Shown here piece by piece: positions 1 to 8,820 of a DNA stretch of 43,436 nucleotides. The position numbers and the translations under genes were made by a program. Location of the stretch: positions 1-43,436 of IMG/VR virus record IMGVR_UViG_3300046675_000069; one strand, written 5' to 3'. Every line of letters starts with the position of its first letter. The stretch's first letter is position 1. The notes beneath the pieces are model-generated. The model did not search any database. It was not told the DNA's origin and saw only the letters and a list, made by a program, of their open reading frames with translations. Source of the stretch: a virus.

Positions 1-29
1 CCGATCTGAGGATTTTTTACGGTTAGGTA

Positions 30-683
30 ATGAGCCAAACTGACGAACTGGCCTCGATCCTTCCGCCGGCGTGGCCCGCCGACAAGATCGAACGCCGCAA
101 CGTCGCTGGCCTGATCCCGCACGTTCGCAACGCGCGCAAACATTCCGCCGCGCAGGTCGCCGAGATCGCCGGCCTGATCCGCGAATTCGGGTGGACCGTG
201 CCGATCCTCGTCGATGAGGAGGATCTGATCATCGCCGGCCATGGCCGCGTTCTCGCCGCGCATCAACTCGGCATTCCGAACATTCCCGTCGTCGTCGCGC
301 ACGGATGGTCCGACGCCAGGAAGCGCGCCTATATGATCGCCGACAACGAAATTCCGACGCACTCGACCTGGAACAAAGAACTACTTCGCGTCGAACTCGC
401 CGACCTCGCGACGCAGGGCATTGACCTCGAGACGATCGGCTTCGACGCCGCCGACATCGCCGCGCGCGACGCCCCCGACGATCTGCCGCAGGCGCTGCAA
501 CTCGAACCCGCCCGCGAGTACTGCGTGATCATGTGCGCCGACGCCGACGAATGGGACCGCCTCAAGGTCGCGCTGTCGCTGACCCCCGTCCGCCGGGGCG
601 GTTACAAGAAAGGCTCGCCGTTCGACGACGTCGGCACGCAACGGGTCATCACCGCCGCCGCGCTGTTCGCGTTGCTCCGATGA
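30..683 (+). CDS. ParB/sulfiredoxin-fold N-terminal domain protein
   Basis: The 217-residue product has a ParB-type nuclease/CTPase-fold domain at about residues 25-115. Visible marks are the PHVRNARKHS segment, the IREFGWTVPIL strand and the GHGR signature at residues 70-73. Phage proteins with this domain next to terminases are often fused to a DNA methylase; here no methylase follows, only a short tail (from about residue 160) of unknown fold. The stop overlaps the ATG of the glycosyltransferase, so the two are probably co-translated just ahead of the terminase genes. A role in DNA marking, nicking or packaging is inferred from position and not proven. It is distinct from the second ParB-like protein at 37981-38889. 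Confidence 0.85.
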   Translation: MSQTDELASILPPAWPADKIERRNVAGLIPHVRNARKHSAAQVAEIAGLIREFGWTVPILVDEEDLIIAGHGRVLAAHQLGIPNIPVVVAHGWSDARKRAYMIADNEIPTHSTWNKELLRVELADLATQGIDLETIGFDAADIAARDAPDDLPQALQLEPAREYCVIMCADADEWDRLKVALSLTPVRRGGYKKGSPFDDVGTQRVITAAALFALLR

Positions 684-1417
684 AACCGCCCGCCACCGGA
701 CTCCATATCGCCGTTCCGTCCAAGGGCCGCGCCGGCAAGGTGCGCACGCAAACGATCCTGCCATCCTGCCACGTTTACGTTCCCGCCCTCGAGGCCGACG
801 CCTACGCCACCGCCGGCGCCCGCAACGTCGTCGCCGTGCCCGATACCGTGCGCGGCATCACGGCCACTCGGAACTGGATCCTCGACAACGCCGGATCGAC
901 CCGCGTCGTGATGATCGACGACGACATGCGCAAACAGGGATACACGAAGCTCCTGGCGCGACAATCGATGTACGTCTCGCTCGACGAACCGCGCTGGCTC
1001 GCCGAATTCGCGAAATTGTTCGCGATCACCGAGCAACTGAAATTGCGCATCTTCGGCGTCGCGACGGACGGCGCGACCCGCGCCGTGTATCCGTTCTATC
1101 CGTTCCGCTTCCGATCCTATGTCACCGCCTCTTGCATGGGCATCGTCAACGACGGACGGACCCGCTTCGACGAAACCTACCCGGTCAAAGAGGATTACGA
1201 ACTCTGCGCCCGCTGCATCGTCGAGGACGGCGCCGTCGTCTGCGCCCAATACCTCAACTGGACGAACTCGCACTGGCGCGACAAGGGCGGCTGCCACGAT
1301 TACCGCACGCAATCGATGGAACGCGACTGCATCCGCCGCCTGTGCAAGACCTATCCGGGGCTTGTCCGCGCCGTCGAACGCCTCGGCTCGCAATGGAACG
1401 TCGAAATTGGGACCTGA
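680..1417 (+). CDS. TET-associated glycosyltransferase (TAGT)-like GT-A fold protein
   Basis: This 245-residue protein resembles the TAGT family of phage glycosyltransferases, which are proposed to add sugars to oxidised or hypermodified DNA bases. It opens with the strand and loop IAVPSKGRAG, then VVAVPDTVRGITATRNWIL, then a DxD-type metal/nucleotide-sugar motif VVMIDDDM (Asp 80-82), and later KEDYEL (Glu171, Asp172), the usual acidic site late in GT-A folds. The ATG at 680 overlaps the ParB stop and was preferred over longer upstream readings that lie inside the ParB gene. No TET/JBP-type dioxygenase is seen in the window, so the acceptor is unknown. Family assignment is by motif recall, without a profile search. 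Confidence 0.7.
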   Translation: MKPPATGLHIAVPSKGRAGKVRTQTILPSCHVYVPALEADAYATAGARNVVAVPDTVRGITATRNWILDNAGSTRVVMIDDDMRKQGYTKLLARQSMYVSLDEPRWLAEFAKLFAITEQLKLRIFGVATDGATRAVYPFYPFRFRSYVTASCMGIVNDGRTRFDETYPVKEDYELCARCIVEDGAVVCAQYLNWTNSHWRDKGGCHDYRTQSMERDCIRRLCKTYPGLVRAVERLGSQWNVEIGT

Positions 1418-1418
1418 A

Positions 1419-1607
1419 ATGGACGACGAAACACCCCTGACCGGCGCGATCCGGATCGAGGCCGTCGATCATGCCGTTCTGCTGTCGTTCCGCTGTGACA
1501 CGCCGGAACAGGCCACGGCTCTTGCTGACAACTGGCGAAACCGCTTCCGCGCCGGATTGTTGCGGCTGATGTTCAAAACCAAAAACAACCCGGAGGCCGG
1601 GGTCTGA
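1419..1607 (+). CDS. Small hypothetical protein upstream of terminase
   Basis: This 62-residue protein is not recognised. It is predicted soluble, with a strand-rich first half (IRIEAVDHAVLLSF) and a basic helical C-terminus (NWRNRFRAGLLRLMF). Its start lies 1 base after the glycosyltransferase stop, and its TGA overlaps the ATG of the small terminase, so it sits in a tightly coupled operon. The start at 1419 is chosen because longer readings overlap the upstream gene completely. Function is unknown; an accessory packaging or glycosyltransferase partner is possible from context only. Confidence 0.6.
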   Translation: MDDETPLTGAIRIEAVDHAVLLSFRCDTPEQATALADNWRNRFRAGLLRLMFKTKNNPEAGV

Positions 1608-2122
1608 TGGCTGGCCGTCGCTCCAAACCGACCGCGCTGCACCGCCTGCATGGCACCTTCAACGCGACCAACCACGGACGCGATCGCCGGCTCGAACCCG
1701 TGCCGCTCGGCGACCTCGAGGAACCCCCCGCCGATCTGACCGACAGCCAGGAAGCCGGCTGGCGCTATGCCGTCGCCCACATGCCGAAAGGCGTCGTGAA
1801 GCTGATCGATCGCGGCATTCTCAAGGTCTGGGTCGAGGCCGAGGACCGCCACAACACCGCACGCCTCATGCAGGCGATGCTTGATCGCGACACGAAACTA
1901 AAATTGCTGGTCAAGGGACCGAACGGCCTCGAACCCTCGCCGTACAACTCGATCCTCGACAAGACCGCGCAAACCATGTTCCGCGCCGCGCAGGAACTCG
2001 GCTTCTCGCCGGCCGCCCGCCCCCGGCTGAAACTCTACGCCCCGCACGAGGATGCCGCGCCCGATCCCGTGCTCGACCCCTGGGCCGCCCTCCGCGTGAT
2101 CCCCGGTGGCAAGACGGGCTAA
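1607..2122 (+). CDS. terS: Phage terminase small subunit, P27 family
   Basis: This 171-residue protein binds the packaging start site and recruits the large subunit. It has the P27-family look: a basic N-terminus (GRRSKPTALHRLHGTFN), a proline-rich linker of the PxxLxGxPxPP type (EPVPLGDLEEPPADL), and a helical core containing the segment KGPNGLEPSPYNSILDKTAQ, followed by the GFSPAARPRLK end typical of the family. It overlaps the upstream small gene by one base and the large terminase by 17 bases, the usual TerS-TerL coupling. No HTH was identified with confidence. Confidence 0.85.
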   Translation: MAGRRSKPTALHRLHGTFNATNHGRDRRLEPVPLGDLEEPPADLTDSQEAGWRYAVAHMPKGVVKLIDRGILKVWVEAEDRHNTARLMQAMLDRDTKLKLLVKGPNGLEPSPYNSILDKTAQTMFRAAQELGFSPAARPRLKLYAPHEDAAPDPVLDPWAALRVIPGGKTG

Positions 2123-3845
2123 ACCGGCTTCCCTTCCCGGCGACGACCCTCGCGCCTTCGTGCGCGACGCGCTCGGCTACGCGCACCGGCTCGCCGGCGA
2201 TCCGACCGCCGCCTCGACGCATGCCCGCGCCGCCTGCGAACGCTTCATCCGCGACCATGCCGAAGCGCAAAGAAAGGACTCGCGTTGGTCGTTCGACGAA
2301 GCCAACGCGATCCGCGCGATGCTGTTCGCCCAACAGATGCCGAACATCAAAGGGCCGGAAGCAAACAAGCCGATCCGGCTGATGGACTGGCAGAAGTTCG
2401 TCTATGCGAACATTTTCGGATTCATGGAACGCGGCACGACGACCCGCCGCTTCCGGCAGGCCGGCATCTTCGTTCCCAAGGGCAACGGCAAGACGACCAT
2501 TTCCGCGCCGCTGGCGATGTATCTGACCTTCGGCGAGGGCGAGGGCGGCGCCGAGGGCTACGCCGCCGCCGTGACCCGCGATCAGGCCCGCATCCTGTTC
2601 GACACCGCGCAAAACATGGTCCGCCGATCCCCCGAGATGCAAAGCGCCTGGCGCGTCGGCGTGCTGACGAACTCGATCTTTCAGGAACACACCGCCTCGC
2701 GCTTCATTCCGATTTCGTCCGATGCGAAGGCGCTCGACGGTCTGAACGTCGCCGTCGCCGTGCTCGACGAAATCGGCTCGCACCGCACCAGCGAGGTTTA
2801 CGACGCGCTGATCACCGCCATGGGCAAACGCCGTCAGCCGTTCCTGCTGTCGATCTCGACCGCGACCTCGAACACATCGGGGATCGGCCGACAGGTCTGG
2901 GATTACGTCCTCCGCGTCGTGCAGGGCGGCCAGGAGGACGAGCGGCTGTTCGGCGTGATCTACTCGATCGACGACGCCGACGACCCCTGGGATGAGGCCA
3001 CATGGATCAAGGCCAACCCCGGATGGGGCCATAGCGTCCAACCCGACGCGATCCGCGCCATCATGCGTCAGGCGCGCAACAATCCCGCGCAAGAGATGTC
3101 CGCGCGCACCCGTCACCTCAACGTCTGGGTCGGCGCCGACGAAGCCTTGTTCTCAACCCGCGCCTGGAATGCCTGCGGGGATCCCGCGCTGCACATTTCC
3201 GCGTTCGAGGGCCGCGACTGCTATCTCGGCGTCGATCTCGCCTCGCGCGCCGACCTCGCCGCCGTCGTCGCCGTGTTTCCCGAACGTGTCACCGCCGATG
3301 GCCGGGATTCGCTGTTGTTCACCGTGTTTTCGCGCTGTTACCTGAACGAGGCCGCCGTGATGGAAGCGCGCAACCCGTCCTATCCCGGCTGGGCCGCGAA
3401 TAATGAACTCATCATCACGCAAGGCAACGAAACCGACTTCCACACGATCGAAACCGACATCATCGACATGTGCAAACGGTTCCGCGTGTGTTCGCTCGCG
3501 TTCGACCCCTACAACGCCGTCCACATGGCGCAACGGCTCACCGCCGAGGGCGTGCCGTGCCGCGAATTCCGCTCCAACGCGCTCAATTTCTCGCCGGCGA
3601 CCCGCGAACTAGAGGCCGCGATCCGCGGCGGTCGCCTGCAACACGACATGAACGGCCCGCTCGGCTGGTGCATCGGCAACGTCGTCGGCCACACCGACGC
3701 GCGCGACAACGTCTACCCGCGCAAGGCCCGCCCCGAGAACAAGATCGACGCCGCCGTCGCGCTGATCATGGCGATCGCGCAGGCCACCGATCAGATCGAT
3801 CCGGCGTCGGTTTACGAAACGCGGGGGCTGCTGACGCTCGGATGA
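2106..3845 (+). CDS. terL: Phage terminase large subunit
   Basis: This 579-residue ATPase and nuclease pumps DNA into the prohead and cuts it. The ATPase domain carries a variant Walker A PKGNGKT (residues 124-130) and a Walker B strand ending in the Asp-Glu pair of VAVAVLDEIG (Asp221, Glu222). The C-terminal nuclease domain begins near LGVDLASRADLAAVV (about residue 374 onward), and another acidic strand, SLAFDPYNAVHM, follows. Length and motif order fit the Terminase_1 type found with HK97-like heads. The GTG start at 2106 lies inside the end of the small terminase gene, and the stop overlaps the portal ATG. Confidence 0.95.
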   Translation: MARRAKPASLPGDDPRAFVRDALGYAHRLAGDPTAASTHARAACERFIRDHAEAQRKDSRWSFDEANAIRAMLFAQQMPNIKGPEANKPIRLMDWQKFVYANIFGFMERGTTTRRFRQAGIFVPKGNGKTTISAPLAMYLTFGEGEGGAEGYAAAVTRDQARILFDTAQNMVRRSPEMQSAWRVGVLTNSIFQEHTASRFIPISSDAKALDGLNVAVAVLDEIGSHRTSEVYDALITAMGKRRQPFLLSISTATSNTSGIGRQVWDYVLRVVQGGQEDERLFGVIYSIDDADDPWDEATWIKANPGWGHSVQPDAIRAIMRQARNNPAQEMSARTRHLNVWVGADEALFSTRAWNACGDPALHISAFEGRDCYLGVDLASRADLAAVVAVFPERVTADGRDSLLFTVFSRCYLNEAAVMEARNPSYPGWAANNELIITQGNETDFHTIETDIIDMCKRFRVCSLAFDPYNAVHMAQRLTAEGVPCREFRSNALNFSPATRELEAAIRGGRLQHDMNGPLGWCIGNVVGHTDARDNVYPRKARPENKIDAAVALIMAIAQATDQIDPASVYETRGLLTLG

Positions 3846-5212
3846 CGATCCGCGAACGGCTCGGTCAATGGCTGATCGGCTCGCCCCCCTCGACCGCCGC
3901 GCGCCTCGAACCCTCGCTCGAGGCCAAGGACAGCGCCGCCGTGACCTCGACGCTCGGCGGTCTCGGCTGGCCGCAACCGATGCTGTATGCCGCGCTCGGC
4001 GGCTACGCCTCGAATTCCGGCGTTCCCGTTACCCCGTTCACCGCCCTTCAGGCGTCGGCGGTCTATTCCTGCATCCGCATGATCTCGCAGGACATGGCGA
4101 TGCTGAAGCCGTTCGTGCGCCGCACGCTGGTCGGCGGGGGTTATCGCCGCGAGCTTCAACATCCGCTCGCGAAGCTGTTCCGCCGGCCGAACCGCTGGCA
4201 AACCGGGTTCGAATTCGTTTCATACATGTGCACGTCGCTTTGCCTCCGTGGCAACGCCTTCATCGTCGTCGAGCGCGACCGCGACGCCAACCCGATCGAA
4301 CTGGTGCCGATCGCGCCCGATCGCTGTACGATCATGCTCACCGACGACGGCGAACTCTGGTATCGGATCAATTCGCGCCGCCTGGGCATGGGCCTTCTGG
4401 TGCCGCCCGACGACATGATCCACCTTAAGAACATTTCGCTGGATGGTTATGTCGGCGCCTCGCCGATCGCCATCGCCCAGGACATCGTCGGCCTCGCGCT
4501 CGCGACCCAACAGCACGGCGGCATCCTGTTCCGCCAGGGCGGACAGATCGGCGGCGTCGTGTCGCATCCCGGCAAGCTGTCGAAGGAAGCCGCCGATCGC
4601 GTCGCGAATTCGTGGCGCGAGACGCACGCCGGCGTACAGAACGCGCACAAGGTCGCGATCCTGGAGGAGGGCATGACCTTCAACAAAGTCGCGATCACCA
4701 ATGAGGAGGCGCAATTCCTGGAGACGCGCCGCTTTCAGGTGCAAGAGATCGCCCGCCTGTATGGCGTGCCGCCGCACCGCCTCGGTGAACTCGACAAGGC
4801 GACGTTGAACAACATCGAACAGCAAAACCAGCAATACGTTGACAGCGCCCTGAAGCCGATCGCGAACGCGATCGAGCAATTGTTTGATCATCATCTCCTG
4901 TTCGATGACGAACGATCGCTGCTCGAATGTAAGTTCGACTTCGACGACATGACGCGCGGCGACATGTTGACCCGCTTCAACGCTTATCAGGTCGGAACCC
5001 TCAACGGCTGGCTGTCGCGCAACGAAGTCCGCGCCCGCGAAAACATGAACCCGATCGAGGATGGGCACGGCGACGAATACCGCGTGCCGCTCAATACCGC
5101 CGTGCCGTCCGACAACCTCGCGCAGACGACGACCGCGCCAACGGAGTCCGCGTCCGCGCCATCGACCGCGCCGACCAAACCCGAACCGGGACCCACCGAT
5201 GCAGATACTTAG
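3842..5212 (+). CDS. HK97-family portal protein
   Basis: This 456-residue protein forms the dodecameric ring at one capsid vertex through which DNA enters and to which the tail attaches. Family marks include ALQASAVYSCIRMISQDMA (about residues 75-95), NAFIVVERDRDANPIEL, and the conserved EIARLYGVPPHRLGEL region followed by NNIEQQNQQYVDSALKPI. The C-terminus is rich in Pro, Thr and Ala and probably flexible. The ATG at 3842 overlaps the terminase stop, and the end overlaps the protease gene by 14 bases, typical of the HK97 packaging-head order. Longer in-frame readings upstream run inside terL and are not credible. Confidence 0.93.
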   Translation: MTIRERLGQWLIGSPPSTAARLEPSLEAKDSAAVTSTLGGLGWPQPMLYAALGGYASNSGVPVTPFTALQASAVYSCIRMISQDMAMLKPFVRRTLVGGGYRRELQHPLAKLFRRPNRWQTGFEFVSYMCTSLCLRGNAFIVVERDRDANPIELVPIAPDRCTIMLTDDGELWYRINSRRLGMGLLVPPDDMIHLKNISLDGYVGASPIAIAQDIVGLALATQQHGGILFRQGGQIGGVVSHPGKLSKEAADRVANSWRETHAGVQNAHKVAILEEGMTFNKVAITNEEAQFLETRRFQVQEIARLYGVPPHRLGELDKATLNNIEQQNQQYVDSALKPIANAIEQLFDHHLLFDDERSLLECKFDFDDMTRGDMLTRFNAYQVGTLNGWLSRNEVRARENMNPIEDGHGDEYRVPLNTAVPSDNLAQTTTAPTESASAPSTAPTKPEPGPTDADT

Positions 5213-5897
5213 CGCGACCGCGTTCAAATCGCTGAACCGTTCCCGCAACGTGACCCGCTCGGCGATCGGCGTGCGCAAGCAGATGATCGCGCCGGCTCAA
5301 CAGATCGCGCCCGACATGCGCGCGCTGCGCTTCACGATCTCGACCGACGCGATCGACCGCGAACAGGACCGCATCGACCTCGCCGGCTGGGACCTCGCGA
5401 ACTTCGCGCGCAACCCCGTCGTGCTCTGGGGCCATGACGCCTCGCGCCTGCCGATCGGCCGCGCGTTCGACGTCACGCTCGATCGCGGCGCGCTCAAGGC
5501 GTCGATCGAGTTCATTCCGCCCGACACGCCCGAGGGCGGGCAGTTCGCCGAGAGCGTCTATCGCCTCGCGCGCGGCGGCTTCATCGCCGCGACCTCTGTC
5601 GGCTTCCGCCCGCTCAAGTGGGACTACACGCGCGACACCTCGCGCGGCGCCGACGACTGGTTTCCGGGAATTGATTTCGCGGAACAGGAACTTGTCGAAC
5701 TCTCGATCGTCACCGTGCCCGCCAACCCCGACGCCTTGATCGAGATGCCGGGGCCGGGCGAGGGCACCGCGATCGCCGCCGATACCCCGCCGGTAACCGG
5801 CGAGGAACTGACCGCCCTCAATGAACAATCAATAAGATCACGAGCACGCCGCGCGCGGCTGTTCCAACTCGCACAAGCACTCGAATTCACAGGGTAA
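5199..5897 (+). CDS. HK97-family prohead protease (peptidase S78)
   Basis: This 232-residue serine protease processes the capsid delta domain and other prohead proteins during maturation. The probable catalytic His is His79 in VVLWGHDASRLPIGRA and the Ser is Ser133 in IAATSVGF, both in the expected family context; EQELVELSIVTVPANPDA matches the conserved strand after them. It starts inside the last codons of the portal gene, and the capsid gene begins five bases after its stop. The N-terminal ~35 residues are basic and poorly conserved-looking, possibly scaffold-like. There is no separate scaffold gene, so the capsid N-terminus probably serves. Confidence 0.92.
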   Translation: MQILSATAFKSLNRSRNVTRSAIGVRKQMIAPAQQIAPDMRALRFTISTDAIDREQDRIDLAGWDLANFARNPVVLWGHDASRLPIGRAFDVTLDRGALKASIEFIPPDTPEGGQFAESVYRLARGGFIAATSVGFRPLKWDYTRDTSRGADDWFPGIDFAEQELVELSIVTVPANPDALIEMPGPGEGTAIAADTPPVTGEELTALNEQSIRSRARRARLFQLAQALEFTG

Positions 5898-5902
5898 AAC
5901 AG

Positions 5903-7459
5903 ATGTCAACACTTTCCGAAAAACATCGCGAGTTGAAACGCCGCCGCTCCGAGATCGTCGGCAAGATGGGCGCCATCGTCAAAGCCGAGGGCGACGACGA
6001 AAAGCCGATTTCGGACGAGGAGACGAATACCTTCGACGAACTCGCCGCCGCGCTCGCCTCGATCGATCAACGCCTTCAGCGCGTCGCCGCCGCCATGACC
6101 GCCGCCGCCGAGGGCGCCCAGGACGCCAACGGCGACGACGGCGAGCAGGACGACACGGAGGAAGCCGCCTTGCGCACGACGACACACCGCGACGGATCGT
6201 TCCGTCACCGCCAGGGCGCCGCGCCGGCCCAGGCGAAACGCGATCCCGACGCCGGCCTGAAAGAAAAACGCGGCGTCAAAGCCGCCCGCTACGTGCTCGG
6301 CCTGCTGCACGCGCGTTACAACAAAGTCTCGATGCAGAAGGCGGCGGAATTCATCTCGAACCGCTTCGGCGACGACATCGTCGCCCGCGCGCTGAACGGC
6401 TCCGTCACCGGCGAGGGCGGCGCGCTGATCCCGCAGGATTTCATGGCCGACCTGATCGAGTTGCTGCGCGCGAATACCGTCGTGCGCGGATCGTCGCCGA
6501 TGGAAATCGGCATGCCGATGGGCAACATCACGATCCCCCGCCTCGCCGGCGGCGCGACCGCCGCGTACCAGAACGAACTGGACGACATCGCCGTCTCGCA
6601 AGAGCGGTTCGACGACGTGAACCTTAGCGCCAAGAAGCTGACCGCCATGGTGCCCGTCTCAAACGACCTGATCCGGCGCGCCCCGATCGGCGTCGAGGAA
6701 GTCGTGCGCGACGATCTCGTACAGACGATCGCGCGGCGCGAGGACCTCGCTTTCCTGCGCGGCGACGGCACCGACAAGGGTCCCGTGGGCATGCGATCGC
6801 TCTGCCTGCCCGCCAACCTGATCACCGTCGCCGCGATGCCCGCCACGCCCGCGCCGGGGGACCAGTTGACCGCCATCCTCGCCGGCGCGTCCGCCGCGAT
6901 CCTGACGTTGCAAAACGGCATGTCACGCATGCTGCGACCGACCTGGATCATGACCCCGACCGCCGCCCGCTTCATCGCCGTCGCCCGCGACAGCGTCGGC
7001 GGGTTTTACTTCAAGGACGAAATGGCGACCGGGATGTTCGAAGGCTATCCCGTGCGGATCACGCAGCAAATCCCAAGCAATCTGGTGATGACGACGTTCA
7101 CCAAGGCATCAGAAATCTACTTCGTCGACATGGCCGATTTCATCATCGCGGACACGTACAACGTCGTCGTCGATGCGTCCGACGTCGCCGCCTACAACGA
7201 CGGCGTCTCGATGGTCTCGGCTTTCCAGCGCGATCAGTCGCTATTCAGGGTCATCGCCGAACATGACTGCAACATGCGCCACCTTCAATCGCTCGTGGTG
7301 CTGCTAACGCAGGACTGGGCCTTTAGCGGGCTTCCGGGCGTGCCTGGGGCGCCATACACGACGCAGCCGCTTAACCCCACATGGTCGCAGGCCACCGCCA
7401 TCCGCCCCGCCACCGCGACCGGCGCGAACGCCGCCCCGCCGCTTACCAACCCGAAATAA
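5903..7459 (+). CDS. HK97-fold major capsid protein with N-terminal delta domain
   Basis: This 518-residue protein is the shell subunit. Residues 1 to about 75 are a charged coiled coil (KHRELKRRRSEIVGKMGAI), which fits the scaffolding delta domain removed by the upstream protease. A low-complexity acidic and basic linker follows, and the HK97 fold starts near residue 130. Family features include GGALIPQDFMADLIELLR, LTAMVPVSNDLIRRAP, the EDLAFLRGDGTDKGPVG segment and WIMTPTAARFIA. The C-terminal ~45 residues (Pro/Thr/Ala-rich) extend past the usual fold and may be surface exposed. An SD-like GTAAAACAG lies just before the ATG. Confidence 0.95.
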   Translation: MSTLSEKHRELKRRRSEIVGKMGAIVKAEGDDEKPISDEETNTFDELAAALASIDQRLQRVAAAMTAAAEGAQDANGDDGEQDDTEEAALRTTTHRDGSFRHRQGAAPAQAKRDPDAGLKEKRGVKAARYVLGLLHARYNKVSMQKAAEFISNRFGDDIVARALNGSVTGEGGALIPQDFMADLIELLRANTVVRGSSPMEIGMPMGNITIPRLAGGATAAYQNELDDIAVSQERFDDVNLSAKKLTAMVPVSNDLIRRAPIGVEEVVRDDLVQTIARREDLAFLRGDGTDKGPVGMRSLCLPANLITVAAMPATPAPGDQLTAILAGASAAILTLQNGMSRMLRPTWIMTPTAARFIAVARDSVGGFYFKDEMATGMFEGYPVRITQQIPSNLVMTTFTKASEIYFVDMADFIIADTYNVVVDASDVAAYNDGVSMVSAFQRDQSLFRVIAEHDCNMRHLQSLVVLLTQDWAFSGLPGVPGAPYTTQPLNPTWSQATAIRPATATGANAAPPLTNPK

Positions 7460-7469
7460 GGATCTCGCC

Positions 7470-7958
7470 ATGGCCCGAGAACCCGCGCCGCCTGAGAAGG
7501 TCGAGGTCGCCCCGACCGCCGTCGAGGGCATCCCCGACCGCGATCAGATCGTCACCTTCGGTACGCACTTCGCCAGCTACAACGCTGGCGAGGTCGCCGC
7601 CTTCACCGCCGAGGAAGCGGCTCGCCTCGCCGACCTCGGCGTGACCGGCGACGGACCCGCGCCGACCGCGCCGCCCGTCAATGTTGACGTGCCGCACGTC
7701 ACGCAATCGGGCGACGTGCTCGATTGCACGATGGGGAACTGGGACGGCACGCCGACCACGTATGCCTACGCCTGGACCCTCGACGGCGCGCCGGCCGGCA
7801 CCGACAGCGCGACGCACACCATCACCAGCGCCGAAGCGGGCCAGACGGCGGTTTGCACCGTCACCGCGACGAACGCCGCCGGCTCGACCGCCGCGCCGCC
7901 CTCTGTCGGCGTCGTCGTCGCCGATCCCGCCACCCGCGCCGCGCCGCGGAAACGCTGA
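7470..7958 (+). CDS. Phage structural protein with bacterial Ig-like domain
   Basis: This 162-residue protein sits directly after the capsid gene. Residues ~28-60 hold a FASYNAGEVAAF motif that recurs in the next gene. Residues ~70-155 form an Ig-like domain with the pattern CTMGNWDGTPTTYAYAWTLDG and AVCTVTATNAAGST, which is common in phage decoration and adhesion proteins. By position and fold it could decorate the capsid surface or bind cell-surface glycans; neither is shown. The ATG follows an AAGGATC ribosome-binding site. The C-terminus is basic (PRKR). Confidence 0.75.
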   Translation: MAREPAPPEKVEVAPTAVEGIPDRDQIVTFGTHFASYNAGEVAAFTAEEAARLADLGVTGDGPAPTAPPVNVDVPHVTQSGDVLDCTMGNWDGTPTTYAYAWTLDGAPAGTDSATHTITSAEAGQTAVCTVTATNAAGSTAAPPSVGVVVADPATRAAPRKR

Positions 7959-8185
7959 TGAGCGACATCGTGCCCGGCACGCTGGTCCATATGCGGACCA
8001 CGCGCCGCTTCGCCCATTACAACCAGGGCGAAATGATCGCCGTGCCGTTCGAGGTGGCGCGCGACCTCGAGGCGAAACGGCTCGCGCAACCGCTGCAATT
8101 GTTCGTGCCGGCGCCGGCCGCGACGGACGTCGCCGAGGACGCCGCCGCGCCGATCCGTCAACCGGCCGGGATCGTGCGCAAATAA
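7958..8185 (+). CDS. Small head-region protein, hypothetical
   Basis: This 75-residue protein is of unknown function. It contains RRFAHYNQGEMIAVPFEVA, which parallels FASYNAGEVAAFTAEEA in the preceding gene, so the two may share a small structural module. The ATG overlaps the previous stop and its TAA overlaps the ATG of the connector gene, placing it firmly in the head operon. The C-terminal third is Ala/Pro-rich and likely disordered. The position between capsid and connector suggests a minor head component. Confidence 0.6.
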   Translation: MSDIVPGTLVHMRTTRRFAHYNQGEMIAVPFEVARDLEAKRLAQPLQLFVPAPAATDVAEDAAAPIRQPAGIVRK

Positions 8186-8817
8186 TGTATGCCGCGCTCC
8201 GCGTGATCACGCCGCCCGCGTCCGAACCCGTCTCGATCGACCTCGCCCGGCAACATTGCCGGATCGACGCGGACTATGACGACAATCTGCTGGCGATGTA
8301 TCTGACCGGCGCGCGGATCGAGGCCGAGGCTTATCTCAACCGCGCGCTGATCACGCAAAAGCTTCAATACGCGATCACCTGGGCGCCGCCGCCGACCGCG
8401 ACGCCGCTGGTGCCGCAATCGCTGATCGTGTTTCCGCTCAACTGGCCCCCGTTGGTGCGCCGCCCGATCGAACTGCCACGCGCGCCGGCCGTCTCCGTCG
8501 AGCAAATCACCTGGGGCGCGCTTGGCGACATGCAGATCGCCGACCCCGAGGATTACGACCTCAATCTCGCCGTCGAGCCGGGGTATGTCGCCGTCAAACC
8601 GCAGTTGTTGCCGCGCATTCCGCAACAGTCGATGCTGATCGACTTCACCGCCGGCTATGACGACGCGGACCCCGCCGCCGTGCCGATGCCGATCCGTCAG
8701 GCCATCCTGATCGGCACCGCGCATCATTACGAAAACCGGGGAGACGTGTCCGCCGACATGCCCCCCGCGTTCTATCGCCTGCTCGACCCTTACCGGCTCT
8801 GGACCTTCGCCGGATGA
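8185..8817 (+). CDS. Head-tail connector protein (gp6 / phiE125 gp8-like)
   Basis: This 210-residue protein belongs to the adaptor proteins that bind below the portal and extend the neck. It shows the conserved opening VITPPASEPVSIDLARQHCRID and the helix LLAMYLTGARIEAEAYLNRALI, followed by the IDFTAGYDDADPAAVPMPIRQAI region and the C-terminal helix with HHYENRGDV, all typical of this family. Its ATG overlaps the upstream stop and the head-closure gene begins three bases after its stop. The order portal, protease, capsid, connector, closure is the standard HK97 module. Confidence 0.85.
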   Translation: MYAALRVITPPASEPVSIDLARQHCRIDADYDDNLLAMYLTGARIEAEAYLNRALITQKLQYAITWAPPPTATPLVPQSLIVFPLNWPPLVRRPIELPRAPAVSVEQITWGALGDMQIADPEDYDLNLAVEPGYVAVKPQLLPRIPQQSMLIDFTAGYDDADPAAVPMPIRQAILIGTAHHYENRGDVSADMPPAFYRLLDPYRLWTFAG

Positions 8818-8820
8818 TCC

